Below are positions 38,701 to 49,663 of a stretch of DNA of 64,000 bases, one piece after another. The stretch is taken from NCBI GenBank assembly GCA_011009095.1, contig VTPC01002468.1, forward strand, positions 1-64,000. Direction: 5' to 3'. This stretch comes from Ignelater luminosus (Eukaryota > Arthropoda > Insecta > Coleoptera > Elateridae). A model generated the notes under the pieces. It did not search any database, had not been told where the DNA came from, and saw nothing but the letters and a program-made list of their open reading frames with translations. The stretch's first letter is position 1; every line of letters begins with the position of its first letter. A program made the position numbers and the translations under genes.

Positions 38701-40275
38701 GTGCCTGTTTCATTAGCCAGACAATTATATGCTCTTTATGTAGAATCTGTGCTAGTTCAAATGGAAAATCAAACCCAAGTTTTGGATGCAATCGCTAAAG
38801 AAGATGAGGAATTTGCAAGAAAGTTACATATGCAAGAACAAAGACTTGTTAATAATTTAAATGAAGGTAGAAAAAACCCCTGACTTACAAGAAATTATGG
38901 ATGAACAGGCTGCAGCTAATATATACTTAAAGGAAATTGAAGAATGGAAAAAGTTAACTCCTGATAATCTAGCACTACGGCTGACACGACAGAAACTTTA
39001 TAATGCATTTCCAACTGTGAATCAAGACTTACTAATAGAAATCTTACATGCTCATAATAATTCGTATGAACAAACTGTTGAAGTTCTTATGGCTTCTACT
39101 GATCATGACAAGATTAATGATCCTGATGGGGATGTCATGGATGCTCCAATCTCAGAGACTGATATTAATGAAATGAAGATTGCTGAAGAAGAAACCAGAA
39201 AAGTAAGTACTAGGTAAAATATGTTAATGGAGCATATGAATATCTTGAAATTGGTCTTTTCTAACTTTTTTTGCAGAGCTTTTGTAATCTATAGGGACCA
39301 CTAGCTCTACTTATTAGAAACTAAGATTTTCAGACTGGTTCTAGTATTGATTGTACACTAGCTTTTCTCAAACCTTCCTGACTACATAAATCTTGCTCCT
39401 TCTTTTTTTCACATTCTCAAGTATAACTTAACTGATTTATTTGTATCTCATACGATTTACAAGATCCCTTCAGTATACTAGATGTAGACAACAGTCCCTC
39501 TGTGAATTTTTAAATTTCACAAAATAGTTGTTCTTTTATCTCCTATATCTTGAAAATGGTATATTTTAGATTAACATTAATAAAATTTATTAAGGAATCT
39601 ACTTGTTTTCTAGCACTTACACCATATTATAAAGCAGTATGTCAAGTCCAAGTTGTTTACGACTATAAATAATAATAAATTATTAAAAAACTTGTTTTAG
39701 AGTGCATATGCACCTGATGTCCCCAAAACAGCAATGGAATATAGAGAAGAAGCTAGCCAACATCATCAAAAACATATGGAGCTAATGCAGCAAGCCCAAC
39801 AAGCATATCAGAGAAAACAGTATGCAGTTGCACAATTTTATTCAGACCTTGCCAAGACTCATACCCAATTGTATGATCAAGCTAATAATCTAGCTGCATC
39901 TGCATTTTTACAAGAACATTCAAAAAAATTGGAAAATTTTCACACCATAGATCTCCATTATCTTTACGTCAAAGAAGCGATTGCTGCATTAGACATGTTT
40001 ATTGATACAAATATACGATTGTTGGAAGGAACAGATAAAAGACAAGAAAACTTGTTTGTTATAACTGGAAGAGGTAAGAGAAGTGATCAAGGAAGGTCTC
40101 GCATTAAACCAGCTGTTATGGCAAGGCTTAGAAAACGTGGCATATGGTAAGGTATATTAATGGAGTGGGTGGATGTATTTTAATTTTAGTATTGTGTAGG
40201 TATGTGGAGGTGAACCCTGGTTTGTTGAAAATTAGAGTACGCCCTAATTCAGCACTAACAAGTTCACTTCATTGA
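26742..40275 (+). CDS. N4BP2: NEDD4-binding protein 2 homologue (4 exons, one frame break)
   Basis: Exons 26742-26874, 36353-39202, 39701-40146 and 40200-40275 would give about 1167 residues if one base is skipped in an A6C4 run (38871-38880). In order they show an N-terminal CUE-like helix bundle split by intron 1 (EETVHHLIELFGNVLDLEII), a polynucleotide-kinase-like ATPase with P-loop GLPGSGKS (about residues 154-161) and VIIDNTN, a second CUE-like segment (about 585-630), a third near 915-960, DUF1771 (about 1008-1072) and a C-terminal Smr domain (TIDLHYLYVKEA; VNPGLLKIRV). N4BP2 binds NEDD4/ubiquitin, and the Smr domain is a nicking or RNA-binding module. Intron 1 (9.5 kb) holds three transposons or relics. 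The last intron is 53 bases and splits the Smr domain. Without it, translation would stop inside the domain at 40150. Confidence 0.9.
28235..28736 (+). pseudogene. hAT transposase C-terminal remnant
   Basis: Plus-strand translation shows LDYVLESIQRRFNEIFKLQS near 28237, then, in an open frame at 28395-28733, a C-terminal dimerisation signature LPSSASVERLFHLYKL. hAT proteins usually have SS.S.ER.FS here. The N-terminal zinc finger and catalytic core are missing, so the element could not move on its own. The frame is interrupted by stops upstream of 28395. Confidence 0.7.
28924..30196 (-). mobile_element. Mauritiana-type mariner, copy 1 (14-bp deletion)
   Basis: It is flanked by TA (28922-28923 and 30197-30198) and has inverted ends sharing GTATACCTATGAAATGAGAC. 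The transposase is on the minus strand in two pieces (MSNFVPSN... from 30025 to about 29540, then 29619-28999). It matches Mos1-like proteins: HTH region, WVPHEL, DDNAPPHR and YSPDLAPSDYH with DD34D spacing. Compared with copy 2 it lacks 14 bases between two CACCC repeats near 29563. This removes the GDEKW block with the first catalytic Asp and shifts the frame. At 1273 bp it is otherwise full length. It is inserted in the hAT element. Confidence 0.88.
31934..32300. mobile_element. Fold-back MITE fragment, related to 21454-21901
   Basis: It starts CAGGGTGATCATTTTAAAAT after TA, like the element at 21454. From about 32120 to 32290 it folds back on itself: GGGCCAGCTGTTCATGAACTAG (in part) pairs with CTAGTTCACGAACGGCTGG. 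No matching right terminus was found, so it is probably truncated. Confidence 0.5.
32390..33615 (+). pseudogene. P-element/THAP9-like transposase, catalytic half
   Basis: Fragments read in order YYSPWAYNFV, LPHPGMLQEWY, MDEISIRELIEY, ITFDGAAVNIAMCNE and DACHMVKLVKN. After an in-frame TAA (33115-33117) follow WKYIENLEKL, a frameshift, and GLRAGTKLTVRHINFQNEKM with AVQTLSASVA. Further on come ESNRKTGFLGLIVSL and YKLNQNHIEMFF. This is the RNase-H-like and insertion-domain region of P-element transposase, as in vertebrate THAP9. The longest open stretch is 32503-33117 (204 residues). The nonsense codon and shift make it a relic. Confidence 0.8.
33640..34320 (-). pseudogene. P-like transposase N-terminal half: THAP finger and coiled coil
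   Basis: On the minus strand, successive exon-like pieces read: YKLCIVCKLTSQDETLNFHE ending at a GTAAGT donor (about 34234); after a TTTGTAG acceptor, FPKTKNRHA-stop-IDACRLEE (from 34154), the stop replacing the usual THAP Trp; then an exon bounded by TTTTTACAG and CAG/GTAATT (about 33873-34055) with AVPSLIL; then RRAKRNLEFLKQVVTEQREK (about 33660-33790), a coiled coil. C-x2-C...FH.FP...W..AC...AVPS is the THAP layout. It points opposite to the catalytic half at 32390-33615. Confidence 0.65.
34664..34908. mobile_element. Short MITE, family A (copy 2)
   Basis: Its inverted ends share AATTTTTACCCTTTTG and GATGA. The interior matches 20004-20237. It is 245 bp and non-coding. It lies 8 bases beyond the inner-facing end of the P-like inverted repeat at 34656. 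Confidence 0.6.
35062..35757. mobile_element. MITE with 19-bp inverted ends on TA
   Basis: The ends CAGGGTGAAATTGAAATAG and its inverse are exact, with TA on both sides (35060-35061 and 35758-35759). It is 696 bp with no transposase. The frame at 35185-35376 is inside and not a gene. It lies in N4BP2 intron 1. Confidence 0.75.
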
Positions 40276-40789
40276 AGAATTATTGTATAGAATGTTTTTT
40301 AAAAAAGTACAAATACTTTTATTTAAATCTATGCACTGTGTTACATTTTTAATGAATTTGGACTTAAGAACTTTTTAATTGTTGACTTAAAGGTTACATA
40401 GAGTGAATGTAGTAAAACAAAAAAACTACATATTTAAAAATTTTTATAACACACTTAAGTTAATAAGCTTAACACAGGATATGTTTTAAGTGATTTCCAT
40501 CAGCTGCAACTCAATTTATTAGTTTCTAAAGTAGAAATTTAAAAGTTGCAACTTGCAAGTCTCATATTAGGTACTGATTGATGATCTCTTTCTATTTAAG
40601 CATTAAAAATTAATTTTAATGTAATATACATAACTATATAAGTGTGTGTAATGTTTCAAAATATAAAAAAATAATAATAATCAGATATTATTAGATAACA
40701 TATTACAAATTCTTTTCAAATCTGCTAAAAATCACAAGTTTGTTTTGAAGATTTTGCTTTATTTTAATGTAAATTATAGTAAGTATATA
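40276..40789. other. N4BP2 3' flank
   Basis: This is probably the N4BP2 3'-untranslated region. No single AATAAA stands out. A+T-rich with no gene. Confidence 0.35.
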
Positions 40790-41287
40790 CAAGGTGTTAC
40801 GTAAGTTCAGGGCGCTACTTCAGGAACATGTTCTAGACATCAATTTAAGACAAGAATTCTAATAAAACTTTCTTCTAAAACGTTTCCTAAGATACAGCCT
40901 TATAAAGACGGTGCCAGAAAAACAGGTTTTTTCCATCATAATTGTTAAACGATGAAAGATAAATTGATGAAATTTGGAGTTTAGCATAACTGTTCAATTT
41001 GCTACGCTCGCTTAAGTTAAGATTTGAAAACATCCATAGGTACCAGTTATGGAAGCACAAAAGGTTTTCTTGTGTCAAACTACTCAAGCTAACCGTTTTC
41101 GAGAAAAATGCACTTTTGTAAACATCAATTGCAGAAACAGGATTTTATGTCACCTTGAATTTTTAAATTTCGAGTTGTGACAAATAGAACAGTCGTGTTA
41201 TACTTGAGATTTGATCAGTGTATCTCTTATCATTTAATAATTATGAACATGCTCCTGAAGTCGCAGCCCGAATTATGTGACACCCTG
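40790..41287. mobile_element. MITE with imperfect ~45-bp inverted ends on TA
   Basis: The left end CAAGGTGTTACGTAAGTTCA and the inverted right end CAGGGTGTCACATAATTCGG align. Both then run into CTTCAGGA(A/G)CATGTTC. TA flanks both ends (40788-40789 and 41288-41289). It is 498 bp and non-coding. Confidence 0.65.
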
Positions 41288-43679
41288 TAGTTGCAAATAG
41301 TCCAGTTTTATTGATTGGTAATTGATTTAAATTTATTTCATTGTATTTGAATAAGAATTCATCCCACATGAGGAACTAAATTTTCCTTTTTAAGGCATGT
41401 TTTTAAGAGATGAATTGGCAACATCCATTAAGATTGTGTTTAATCCATGATTTAATTCCATTAACTTCCAATAGACAAATTTCTCATAAACCTTGTTTTT
41501 TTAAATTCCAATTGAGTTTTAGTAAAATTTAACTAAAGTGCCTAGTTAGCACAGATTTGCAATGATGAAGTAAAAAATATTTAGAAATTTCCACTTTGGA
41601 AATTGTAATTTGTATGTCAGTTTCAAGCTTTGTCATTTATTTACAGCTAATGGTTACCATATCCTGCATTAAACTTATGCAATTTCATTGTGCTATGAAG
41701 ATTTTTAATAGATGCTTATTAAGCTTAGATTATTATGCAAAATGCGCCTCTTTATATTTTGGCATAGAATAATTTTGCTCTCTAGTGACCATATATTTCT
41801 TCAAAATGTTGAAATTACCCATTTTATTGTTTTCTAGGTCTACTTGAGACGCAAGAAGCAAAATGAGTAATTCCAATGTTTTTATGGGATGTAAAGGATG
41901 AAAGATACAGTGGCGAATTTTGCATGTAATCTAAACTTTACTTATAATTACTTTTAATAATGAGAGATTTCTCTACATTACTTATTGGTCACTATTTTTA
42001 TAATGTGCTATCTGTAGAAGAATGTGATATCTTTAAGAGTAGAAAATGTGATTTACTTCATAAACCATGCAAAGGCTTATTGTTTATATTTATTGTTTTT
42101 TATTAACCACTAAGACAAATTTTTGTTTTTATTATTTGTATTGTAGTAATCAGTGTCAGCGAATTATTTTAAATTTTTTATGTTTACATATTTGACATTG
42201 CCTTTTGGAGGTAACTTTTAATCTATCTAAAATATATTTTCAGGTTCTGTTCCTCATCATTAATGTAACACTTTGTAAGTTTTAATTTTTGCCATAAACG
42301 CACAAATTATAGTTATTGTTTTTCATAGTTTTAACATAAATAGCTATGTATTTTTATACAAAGTAAAATATAAAGTTTTATATAACTATAGTAATAATCA
42401 ATTTGTTCTGTTTCATGTAAGAAGATAGCAGATTACACTTGAATAAGATTTCTATTTTTGCTAAGAATAAAAGACAGTATAGGTATATTTTGATAAATAA
42501 TATTTTTCAGTACATAATTAAAAGCAAATATAAGTATTAATTTCATTTTCTTATATGAAATATGAATTTTACTTAACTTTTTTATTACATTAATTTGTAA
42601 GTATAAATTGGAGAATTTGTTACTTATGCATATAAGTACCTTACATTAACATGCTGTAATATTTTCCCATTGGAGGTCTTATTTCTGAAACGAGCTTGTC
42701 AAGTCAAGCCATTATTTTGTCGACAAGTTTCAAGTTATTACTACTTTTACAAAACAAAGTCGCTTACCACTTGTCACTTGTTGAGTTTGTTGCTTTGAAA
42801 AACAGGCTCTAGTTGTTATTTCTATATTGTAGAAGGATGTCATTGAATTATATAAAAACAAATTTAGGTTTTGTGATGGTTGTGATTATTTTTCTTTATA
42901 TTACAGAAATTAATTTTATATAAAGCATGTTTAACCTTAACTCATTGTTATTGAATAATTTAAGTTACAAAAATTACTGAGTAAATTATAAGTTACATGT
43001 GGGTTAAAAAGAAAAATAGCATATACCTACAACTTGTGTGTGTAAATTGATCTTCATAACCATGGATGCCACTCGATGCCAGATTTTATGTGATAGCTCA
43101 ATGTAATACAAATAAATTGTGGCCAAGAAAATGGAAACACCAACATTACACATTATTATAATTATGCCTTCCATTGTCACAAATCGACAAGTAATTGTTA
43201 CAATAAAATTACAATAGCTATGATGAATTGACACCAAAAAAACCTATTTATTTACAAAATATACAAATTAGCATTTCGATTTTTTTTTGATCAAATTTCA
43301 CATTACTAAAATAATGGAAATCCATGATTTTTCTTTGTTGAAGTTTATTATATATTACATGTAACATGTTCAGTGAGATAACTTCAATATTATAAAATTC
43401 AAAATAGTGTACTTTAAAGTTTTCCTAAATGTTACTAAATAAATATTTTTAGATTAAATTTGTCATGTGTGTCATCTTTTTAAGTAAACATGTATGTATA
43501 GTGACTTTTGGTTTTAGATTGCAATACTTAATTTGCTGTATGTTTGTTGTACACTGCAAAAATGAGGTAAAATTGAAACCTATTCTGAATTCTATAATAT
43601 GGAAACAGACTATACAAGGTATTTTAAATTGCATGGAACAAATATAAGAACATTATTTTATGACGAAAAGTAGTAAGAA
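41288..43679. other. Intergenic, nothing recognised
   Basis: A+T-rich sequence between N4BP2 and the mariner copy 2 region. No conserved coding segment, RNA gene or clear element was seen. It could include part of a long N4BP2 3'-untranslated region. Confidence 0.3.
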
Positions 43680-44130
43680 AAAGTTTTGCTGAAAAAGGTA
43701 TTTTTCTTTAAATAACTCGGCAACAGTAACAAGATTTGGTATGCATGCACTACTTATCAAAGCCTTTATTTGCACTTAATTTGTAGAAACTGATTTTGTT
43801 ACAAGAGCGATTTTGAAGGTAGGGGGCTGCTATAATCTCCAAAAATTTCTTTGTCTGCAAAATTGAAAATCTGATGCAGCCATTACATAGCCTGTTTCAT
43901 TTGGTAAGAATCTGGCATCTTTAGTTATTTTCATAAACATGCAGATTTCCTGCTAAACTCCAATAACCATTAAGAGTTTGGGATAAAGACAGTTTTGACA
44001 GATTTAGTGCAAATAAAGGCTTTGTTAAGTAGTGCGTACATATCAAATTTCGTTATTGTACTGCAAATTATTAACAGAGTTATTCAAAAAAATTGTCTTA
44101 GCATAACTTTAAGGCAGTTTTTGAAAAATA
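43680..44130. mobile_element. Fold-back element
   Basis: The left arm (about 43710-43800) and right arm (about 44000-44095) are inverted copies sharing CAAAGCCTTTATTTGCACT and GCACTACTTA. The arms extend less well outward to about 43680 and 44130. There is no coding sequence, and the exact ends and any target duplication are not resolved. Confidence 0.5.
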
Positions 44131-45912
44131 TTTTATCTAGGTTTTCTTATTTCTCGCCTTAGAATAATGGCCTTATATTTGTTTCATGTGATTTAAAAAC
44201 ACTCTGCATAAAGAAACTAACTTATGAAGCAGTTCCAATCTACCCTGAAGCTAGCTCACATACCGTTGCTAATTATTAGCTTTGCTGAAAGTTGTGCTTG
44301 AACATTGCAGTTTAATTAAAATTTTTAAAATGTATTTGCTCTTTGCCTCATTGTACATCTCCATTCATGATAGCAATATTGAATATAAAAAAATATAAAA
44401 AATTAGACTGTTTGTGGTAGTACTCGTGCAGCAAATTTCATGTAAATATTGCATTGTTGCTTATAAAAAATTATAACATCTACATCTTGAGAATAAAACA
44501 TAGATTAACTTCATGCTGGCATTTTTTGTTGAATTCAGGTTATTGAAACCATTGTTTCAATAACAAAATATTTTTGTTCAAACATTCTTGAGTGTCCCTG
44601 GAAATAAACTTAGCTTCCTGTGTCGAGACCTAGCAATTCTCACTAAATCAATTTTACAGGAGATACAATATTTTGAATACTAATAAAGCCATTCATTCCA
44701 AGTTAATAATTAATATCATTTTAAATTTATTCATACAGAAATACTCGATAAATTCAACACATGCATAATCAAAACAGCGATTTATGGGGGTTTATGAGGT
44801 TATGGCTTTTGTTTTCATGTATACTGCTTGACCTCAAGCAGAAAAACATGTCCATACACTTTTTAGCCACACAGTAAATATATCTAGTATGTAAACTTTG
44901 TCTTAGCATTAAAAAATGTGAACTTTTGAAGACAGAACTGATTCAAAAATCTCCTTTTTGATTTGGGTTATCATCTAAATCTGGCATGAATTGTGTTATA
45001 CTCTGTTTAATAGTATTATTGATTTCTGCTAACATGAATAAAATAGTTTCATAAGAGAAACTATCCCACAAATTGTTTTACTCAGTTCTAACTTTTCTTG
45101 GTAATTTAGGAAAACAAATATGTGATTATAACAAAATACAATAATTTGATAGACAAAATCTGTACTAAAAAGTATTAATCTTTTTCAAAGCACAAGTGTG
45201 GGTCCATTTATACAGTAGTAATAATAATTATTATTATATAAGGAAATGGAAATTCAAAGAAAACAGATCAAGTTCTAATTTGAAACTGTATGGTTGCATT
45301 CTGATCAATTTGGCTGAGTTATGCAAATTAAACGACTAATTATTAATTAATTTTTGTACATATTATGTTTGTTTTAAAATTTAATGCCAGAATTTTTGCT
45401 ATGTAAAGGAGTCTTTAAGTTTTTCTAGTCTGTTTATTTTTGCAAGTAGAATGTGATATGTGATCTCAATTGTTTTTGTGTAATTTGGCAACATTTTATT
45501 AATTGACATTTTAATTAAATATTGTACTTTTTAATATCTGCAGAATGCACATGTCAATTAAGATAATCACACTAGCATATACTCCATTCCAAATCTATCC
45601 AAATGGTAACCTTAATATCAGTACAAAATCAGCCCTAATATGGTCACTGTTATTCTATGAATGCTCTTTTTAGTAGTAGAAAATGCTAGTGTCACTGTTT
45701 ACCAAGAATATCGAAGTTATATATTTCATTAATGAAAGAATTTAATGTAAACTTCTTTATTGTTTAGATAGATTTGAAATATAGTGTGAATTCTTAATGG
45801 GTGCTTTATATTGTGAGTGCTATTTTTTTACTATTATTACTGAAACAATATAATGGAACCACCATTTTACTTTTGGCATTTTGCTTTTAATGCCTGATAG
45901 TTATTAATAGAC
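44131..45912. other. Intergenic, nothing recognised
   Basis: A+T-rich, no supported gene or repeat. Confidence 0.3.
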
Positions 45913-46025
45913 TTTTTCCAACATAAATCTCAAACTATCCCTGACTGTCACGAGTTTGCACAGATGTAAACTCGTAACAGTCAGGGATAGTTTGTAACTA
46001 GTTTGAGAGTTATGTTGGAACAAAT
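45913..46025. repeat. Near-perfect 26-bp hairpin with outer paired arms
   Basis: The bases at 45932-45957 pair with 45968-45993 (26 bp, one mismatch) across a 10-base loop. Outer arms sharing CCAACATAA and CTCAAACTA (45918-45936 and about 46000-46018) pair again after an unpaired stretch on the right side. No transposon termini were identified. It could be a tiny fold-back element or a transcribed hairpin. Confidence 0.6.
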
Positions 46026-47480
46026 CTAATATGTATATTGTTTATTATGTTTGATTTATTTTCTTATCTTCATTAGTGATATGATGATTTTGGGAATTAT
46101 TTGTTTTAATACATGAAATAAGAAAAGCAAATTGCAGTTTCTAGAGTAGTGTTTCTCAACATTGATGTTGACATATTTAACTTATTGTTTATATTATGTT
46201 TTTTTTACTTAGTGCCTCTATTATTATTAATGAAGTAAGGAAAATATAAAAGTAATATTTACTTGTAAGGTATTCCTGGTTAACTTTATGATATTTGATT
46301 GCATATTGATTGAGAAACGTTATTTGTATTGTATATTGAATCAATTTCTCAAATATGTTAAAGATTTTTTATCGCTTAGCTGTCATTCTAAGCATTTGTA
46401 GTCTTCCTACAAACAGTAAAATCATCATAACTTATATTTTAATCTTTAAGAAAGCTTGTTCTTGTAAGGTAATTATATTCTATCGTAGTTCATATAGCAC
46501 ATTTATTGAAGAAATTTGTATGAATTTTTTTCATTTTTGGTAAAAGACAGATTCAAAGTTCTGGCAATTGTTAGTTGATGATTTTAAATACACATTAGTG
46601 TTTTTTTATTTTTTTTTAAACATATCATCTAACAAAATGTTGTTTTATGTAATAAGAGTTGTTACCTTAGTTTAGTAATATTTCTATGATTGTTACCTGT
46701 AACTAGTTATAAGTCATTATATGTTCATTTTTCTTTGTAAGAACATAGAATTATAAGGGTCTGTTTTTGTAGAAATATCTTTTGATAATTTTTGAATAAA
46801 ATCTATCCAAATATATCATAGTTTAAATTAAGTGATAGGCAAAAGTAAGTATTAGTTATCTAGGTAACAGATAAATCAAAAGTAGATATTAATGCAAAAA
46901 TCAGAAATAGCCCTATTGATGCCAAAACCTGAATGCATAAATTGCAGAAACAACTGAACACAAACAATGTCACCTCAATAAGGAAGTTAGCCACAGGAGA
47001 AAGAATATTAAAATATTGCCAAATTTAAGAAATAAAATTATAATTGCACAACCAAAACGTTGAAAAAAATAATCTATTATCTAACGTTTTTTTATCTAGT
47101 TACAGAAAAAAGATGATTTTAAAAAATATATCCAGATAAGATAATAGACAAACGTTTTTTTATCTAGATAATGCCCAACACTGCTAATAGGATAAGCTAC
47201 CTTGATGACTATGCAATTTAAATTAGGTAACCATGCATTGCATTTCTTGTAATTAGAATTACAAGCAGTATACAAGTAACATGCAAAAAAAGCATTTGTA
47301 ACTTGTCATTCATCCTATATAATGAAAAAGAATGGCTAACTCGTGGTAAGTATTCATAGTTACCGAAAACTCAATTTTCTCTTGACAAGATTGTAAAACT
47401 GAAAGATTTCTTAATTATACTAGAGACAATTAAATAGTTTGATGGTATTTCACAAGAAACAGTTGAATAACATCAAAACG
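46026..47480. other. Intergenic, nothing recognised
   Basis: A+T-rich. A small internal repeat of ACGTTTTTTTATCTAG occurs near 47086 and 47151. No gene seen. Confidence 0.3.
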
Positions 47481-47499
47481 GTTAGGTACTAGGTGTATA

Positions 47500-47632
47500 C
47501 CCTATAAAAAGTTATATCGCTGTAACCAGCACTTACTAAGAAGTAAGAAAACACTAAGATGTAAAGTGTTTTAGGTGTAGACCCTAAAGTTATACCGCTG
47601 TGACCAGCAGTTACTAAGAAATAAGAAAAATT
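47500..47632. repeat. Two ~50-bp direct repeats
   Basis: The segments about 47500-47552 and 47580-47632 are similar: both hold ACCCTA, AGTTATA.CGCTGT, ACCAGCA and TTACTAAGAA.TAAGAAAA. They lie in tandem with a short spacer. The frame at 47489-47701 is a by-product. Confidence 0.55.
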
Positions 47633-48376
47633 AGATTTCGCCTTTCTTGATCGTTCTATAGAAAAAAGGCTTGTAGCTAAGTCTACAGTAAGCATTTTCA
47701 AAGCAAGATATTTAGTTTTGCTTTATTAAATTGTGAACCTCTTTAATACATATCAGGATCAGTTGAGAAGTTTGATAGCATATTATAACAAATAAATGAA
47801 TGGCGACGAAACTGTTAAGGCCCATTTACAACCACTTCGACATCGGCGTACTTTAGAGTCCAATTCTGAATTGTGCGATGCTCAATTTTCGTTATTTACA
47901 ATTACAACTTCAAGAATAAATTTCTGTGCAATGCCATCTCTTAGAATATTATTACAAATAGAGTTTTAATTCGCTAGCTTTCGTTATTACTGGCGTAACC
48001 TTTTGATGTTATTTAAGTTATGTTTATGTAAAATTGAATGTACTCAGTGTCTTCTTGCTTTCCGCTAGTTGCGTTTTATATTATCAATCTGGTATTGTGT
48101 CTTTAACACCAACACATAAGCTAAATTACCGAATAAGGCATCTAACATCCATAATTATAGTTTAACCTACAAAAGGCATTTAAAATCAACATTTCAAAAA
48201 AAATTCTATTTCACATTTATCTGGATTTGTAATAATGAAAAATATTTTTGTTTTAATTTTAATTACAAAATTCATTTTCAGATTCGCAGCTTCTTACAAA
48301 TAAAAAACGAAATAAAATCCAATTTTACGACTTTTTGGGTTATAACAGAATTATTACATTCAAAAACGGGCAAATA

Positions 48377-49663
48377 CATAGGTGCATACCTATGAAATGA
48401 GACTTTTTTTTTCAATTTTAAACGTTTATTAACAAAAAATGGTTACAAATTTAATCTTCAAAATAATAGCCATCGCTAGCGACACATTTTACCCATCTCT
48501 CAGGCAATTTGTGAATGCCGCGCCAAAAAAATTGGCCGTCTTTGGCCGCAAACCAATCATCGAGCCATTTTTTGGCTTCTTCGTGAGAATTGAAGCGCTG
48601 CTCGGAAAGTGCGTGGCCCGTCGATGCAAACAAATGATAATCGGAAGGCGCCAAGTCTGGTGAGTAAGCCGCATGCACCAGCGGTTCCCAATCGTACGTC
48701 TCCACCAATTCCCGGGTCGCTCTTGTTCGATGTGGTGGTGCATTGTCATCAAGAAAAATTACTTTGTGACGCCGATCGGCATATTCTGGGCGTTTTCGGT
48801 GTATAGCGCTGTTCAAATCGGCCAATTGTCGTTGGTAGCGTGCACCGTCAACTGTTTCACCTGGTTTTAATAGCTCGTACCAAATCATACCATGCTGATC
48901 CCAGAAAACACACAGCATTGCCTTGCGGCCGAAGCGATTTGGTTTGGCCGTTGATTTTGGCTTGTGGCCGGGCAGACCATACGATCGTTTACGCTTGGGA
49001 TTGGAGAAATACACCCATTTTTCATCACCCGTAACGATTCGATGCAAAAAAAGACTTCCTTTTGAACCGGGAGAGCAGCATTTCACAAGTGGTTTTTCGG
49101 TTCTCTTGCTGCCTTTCAGTCAGTTCATGCGGCACCCATCTTCCGACCTTTAAAATCATGCCCATGTCTTTCAAACGTTTGCAAATGGTTTTTTGGGTCA
49201 CTCCCAACTGCTCTGCCATCATTTCTTGCGTTTGACCATCATCTTCATTCAACAATGCTTGCAATTCGGTGTCCTCAAACTTTTTCGGTGGCCGGCCACG
49301 TTCCTCGTTCTCCACGCTAAAATCACCACTTTGGAATTTTTCAAACCACCTGAAGCACTGTGCTCTGCTTAGAGCATGTCCACCGTAAGCTTCTATAAGC
49401 ATTTGATGAGCTTGAGAAGCGTTTTTCTTCAATTGATAACAGAAAATCAACGATGTGCGCAAATCGTAGTTTGAAGGCACGAAATTTGACATTTTTAAGA
49501 GCGAAAAAAATGCGTTGTTGTATGAAACATCACAAACAATGAATTGAATATTGTTGACAGATGACAGACGAAAAAAATAAGACATTTGGGACAGTTTAAA
49601 AATACTCCTAGCGACATCTGTGGTCTAATAGCTGAAAGTCTCATTTCATAGGTATACACCTGG
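48377..49663 (-). mobile_element. Mauritiana-type mariner, copy 2 (1-bp insertion)
   Basis: It has TA at both ends (48375-48376 and 49664-49665) and is 1287 bp, the size I recall for Mos1. The inverted ends share ATACCTATGAAATGAGAC. The minus-strand transposase is near complete: N-terminal HTH region from MSNFVPSN (about 49492), GDEKW, DDNAPPHR, YSPDLAPSDYHLF and a C-terminus ending YYFED at 48451. A seventh T in the stretch after Lys-Ser (49046-49052, read on the minus strand) shifts the frame and gives an early stop at 49025. It looks nearly identical to copy 1 at 28924-30196 outside the two lesions, so spread was recent. Confidence 0.88.

Noticed and set aside
38866-38890. 25-base GT-AG 'intron' to explain the N4BP2 frame break
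   Set aside because: It restores the frame but is far below workable intron size. A one-base error or mutation in A6C4 is simpler.
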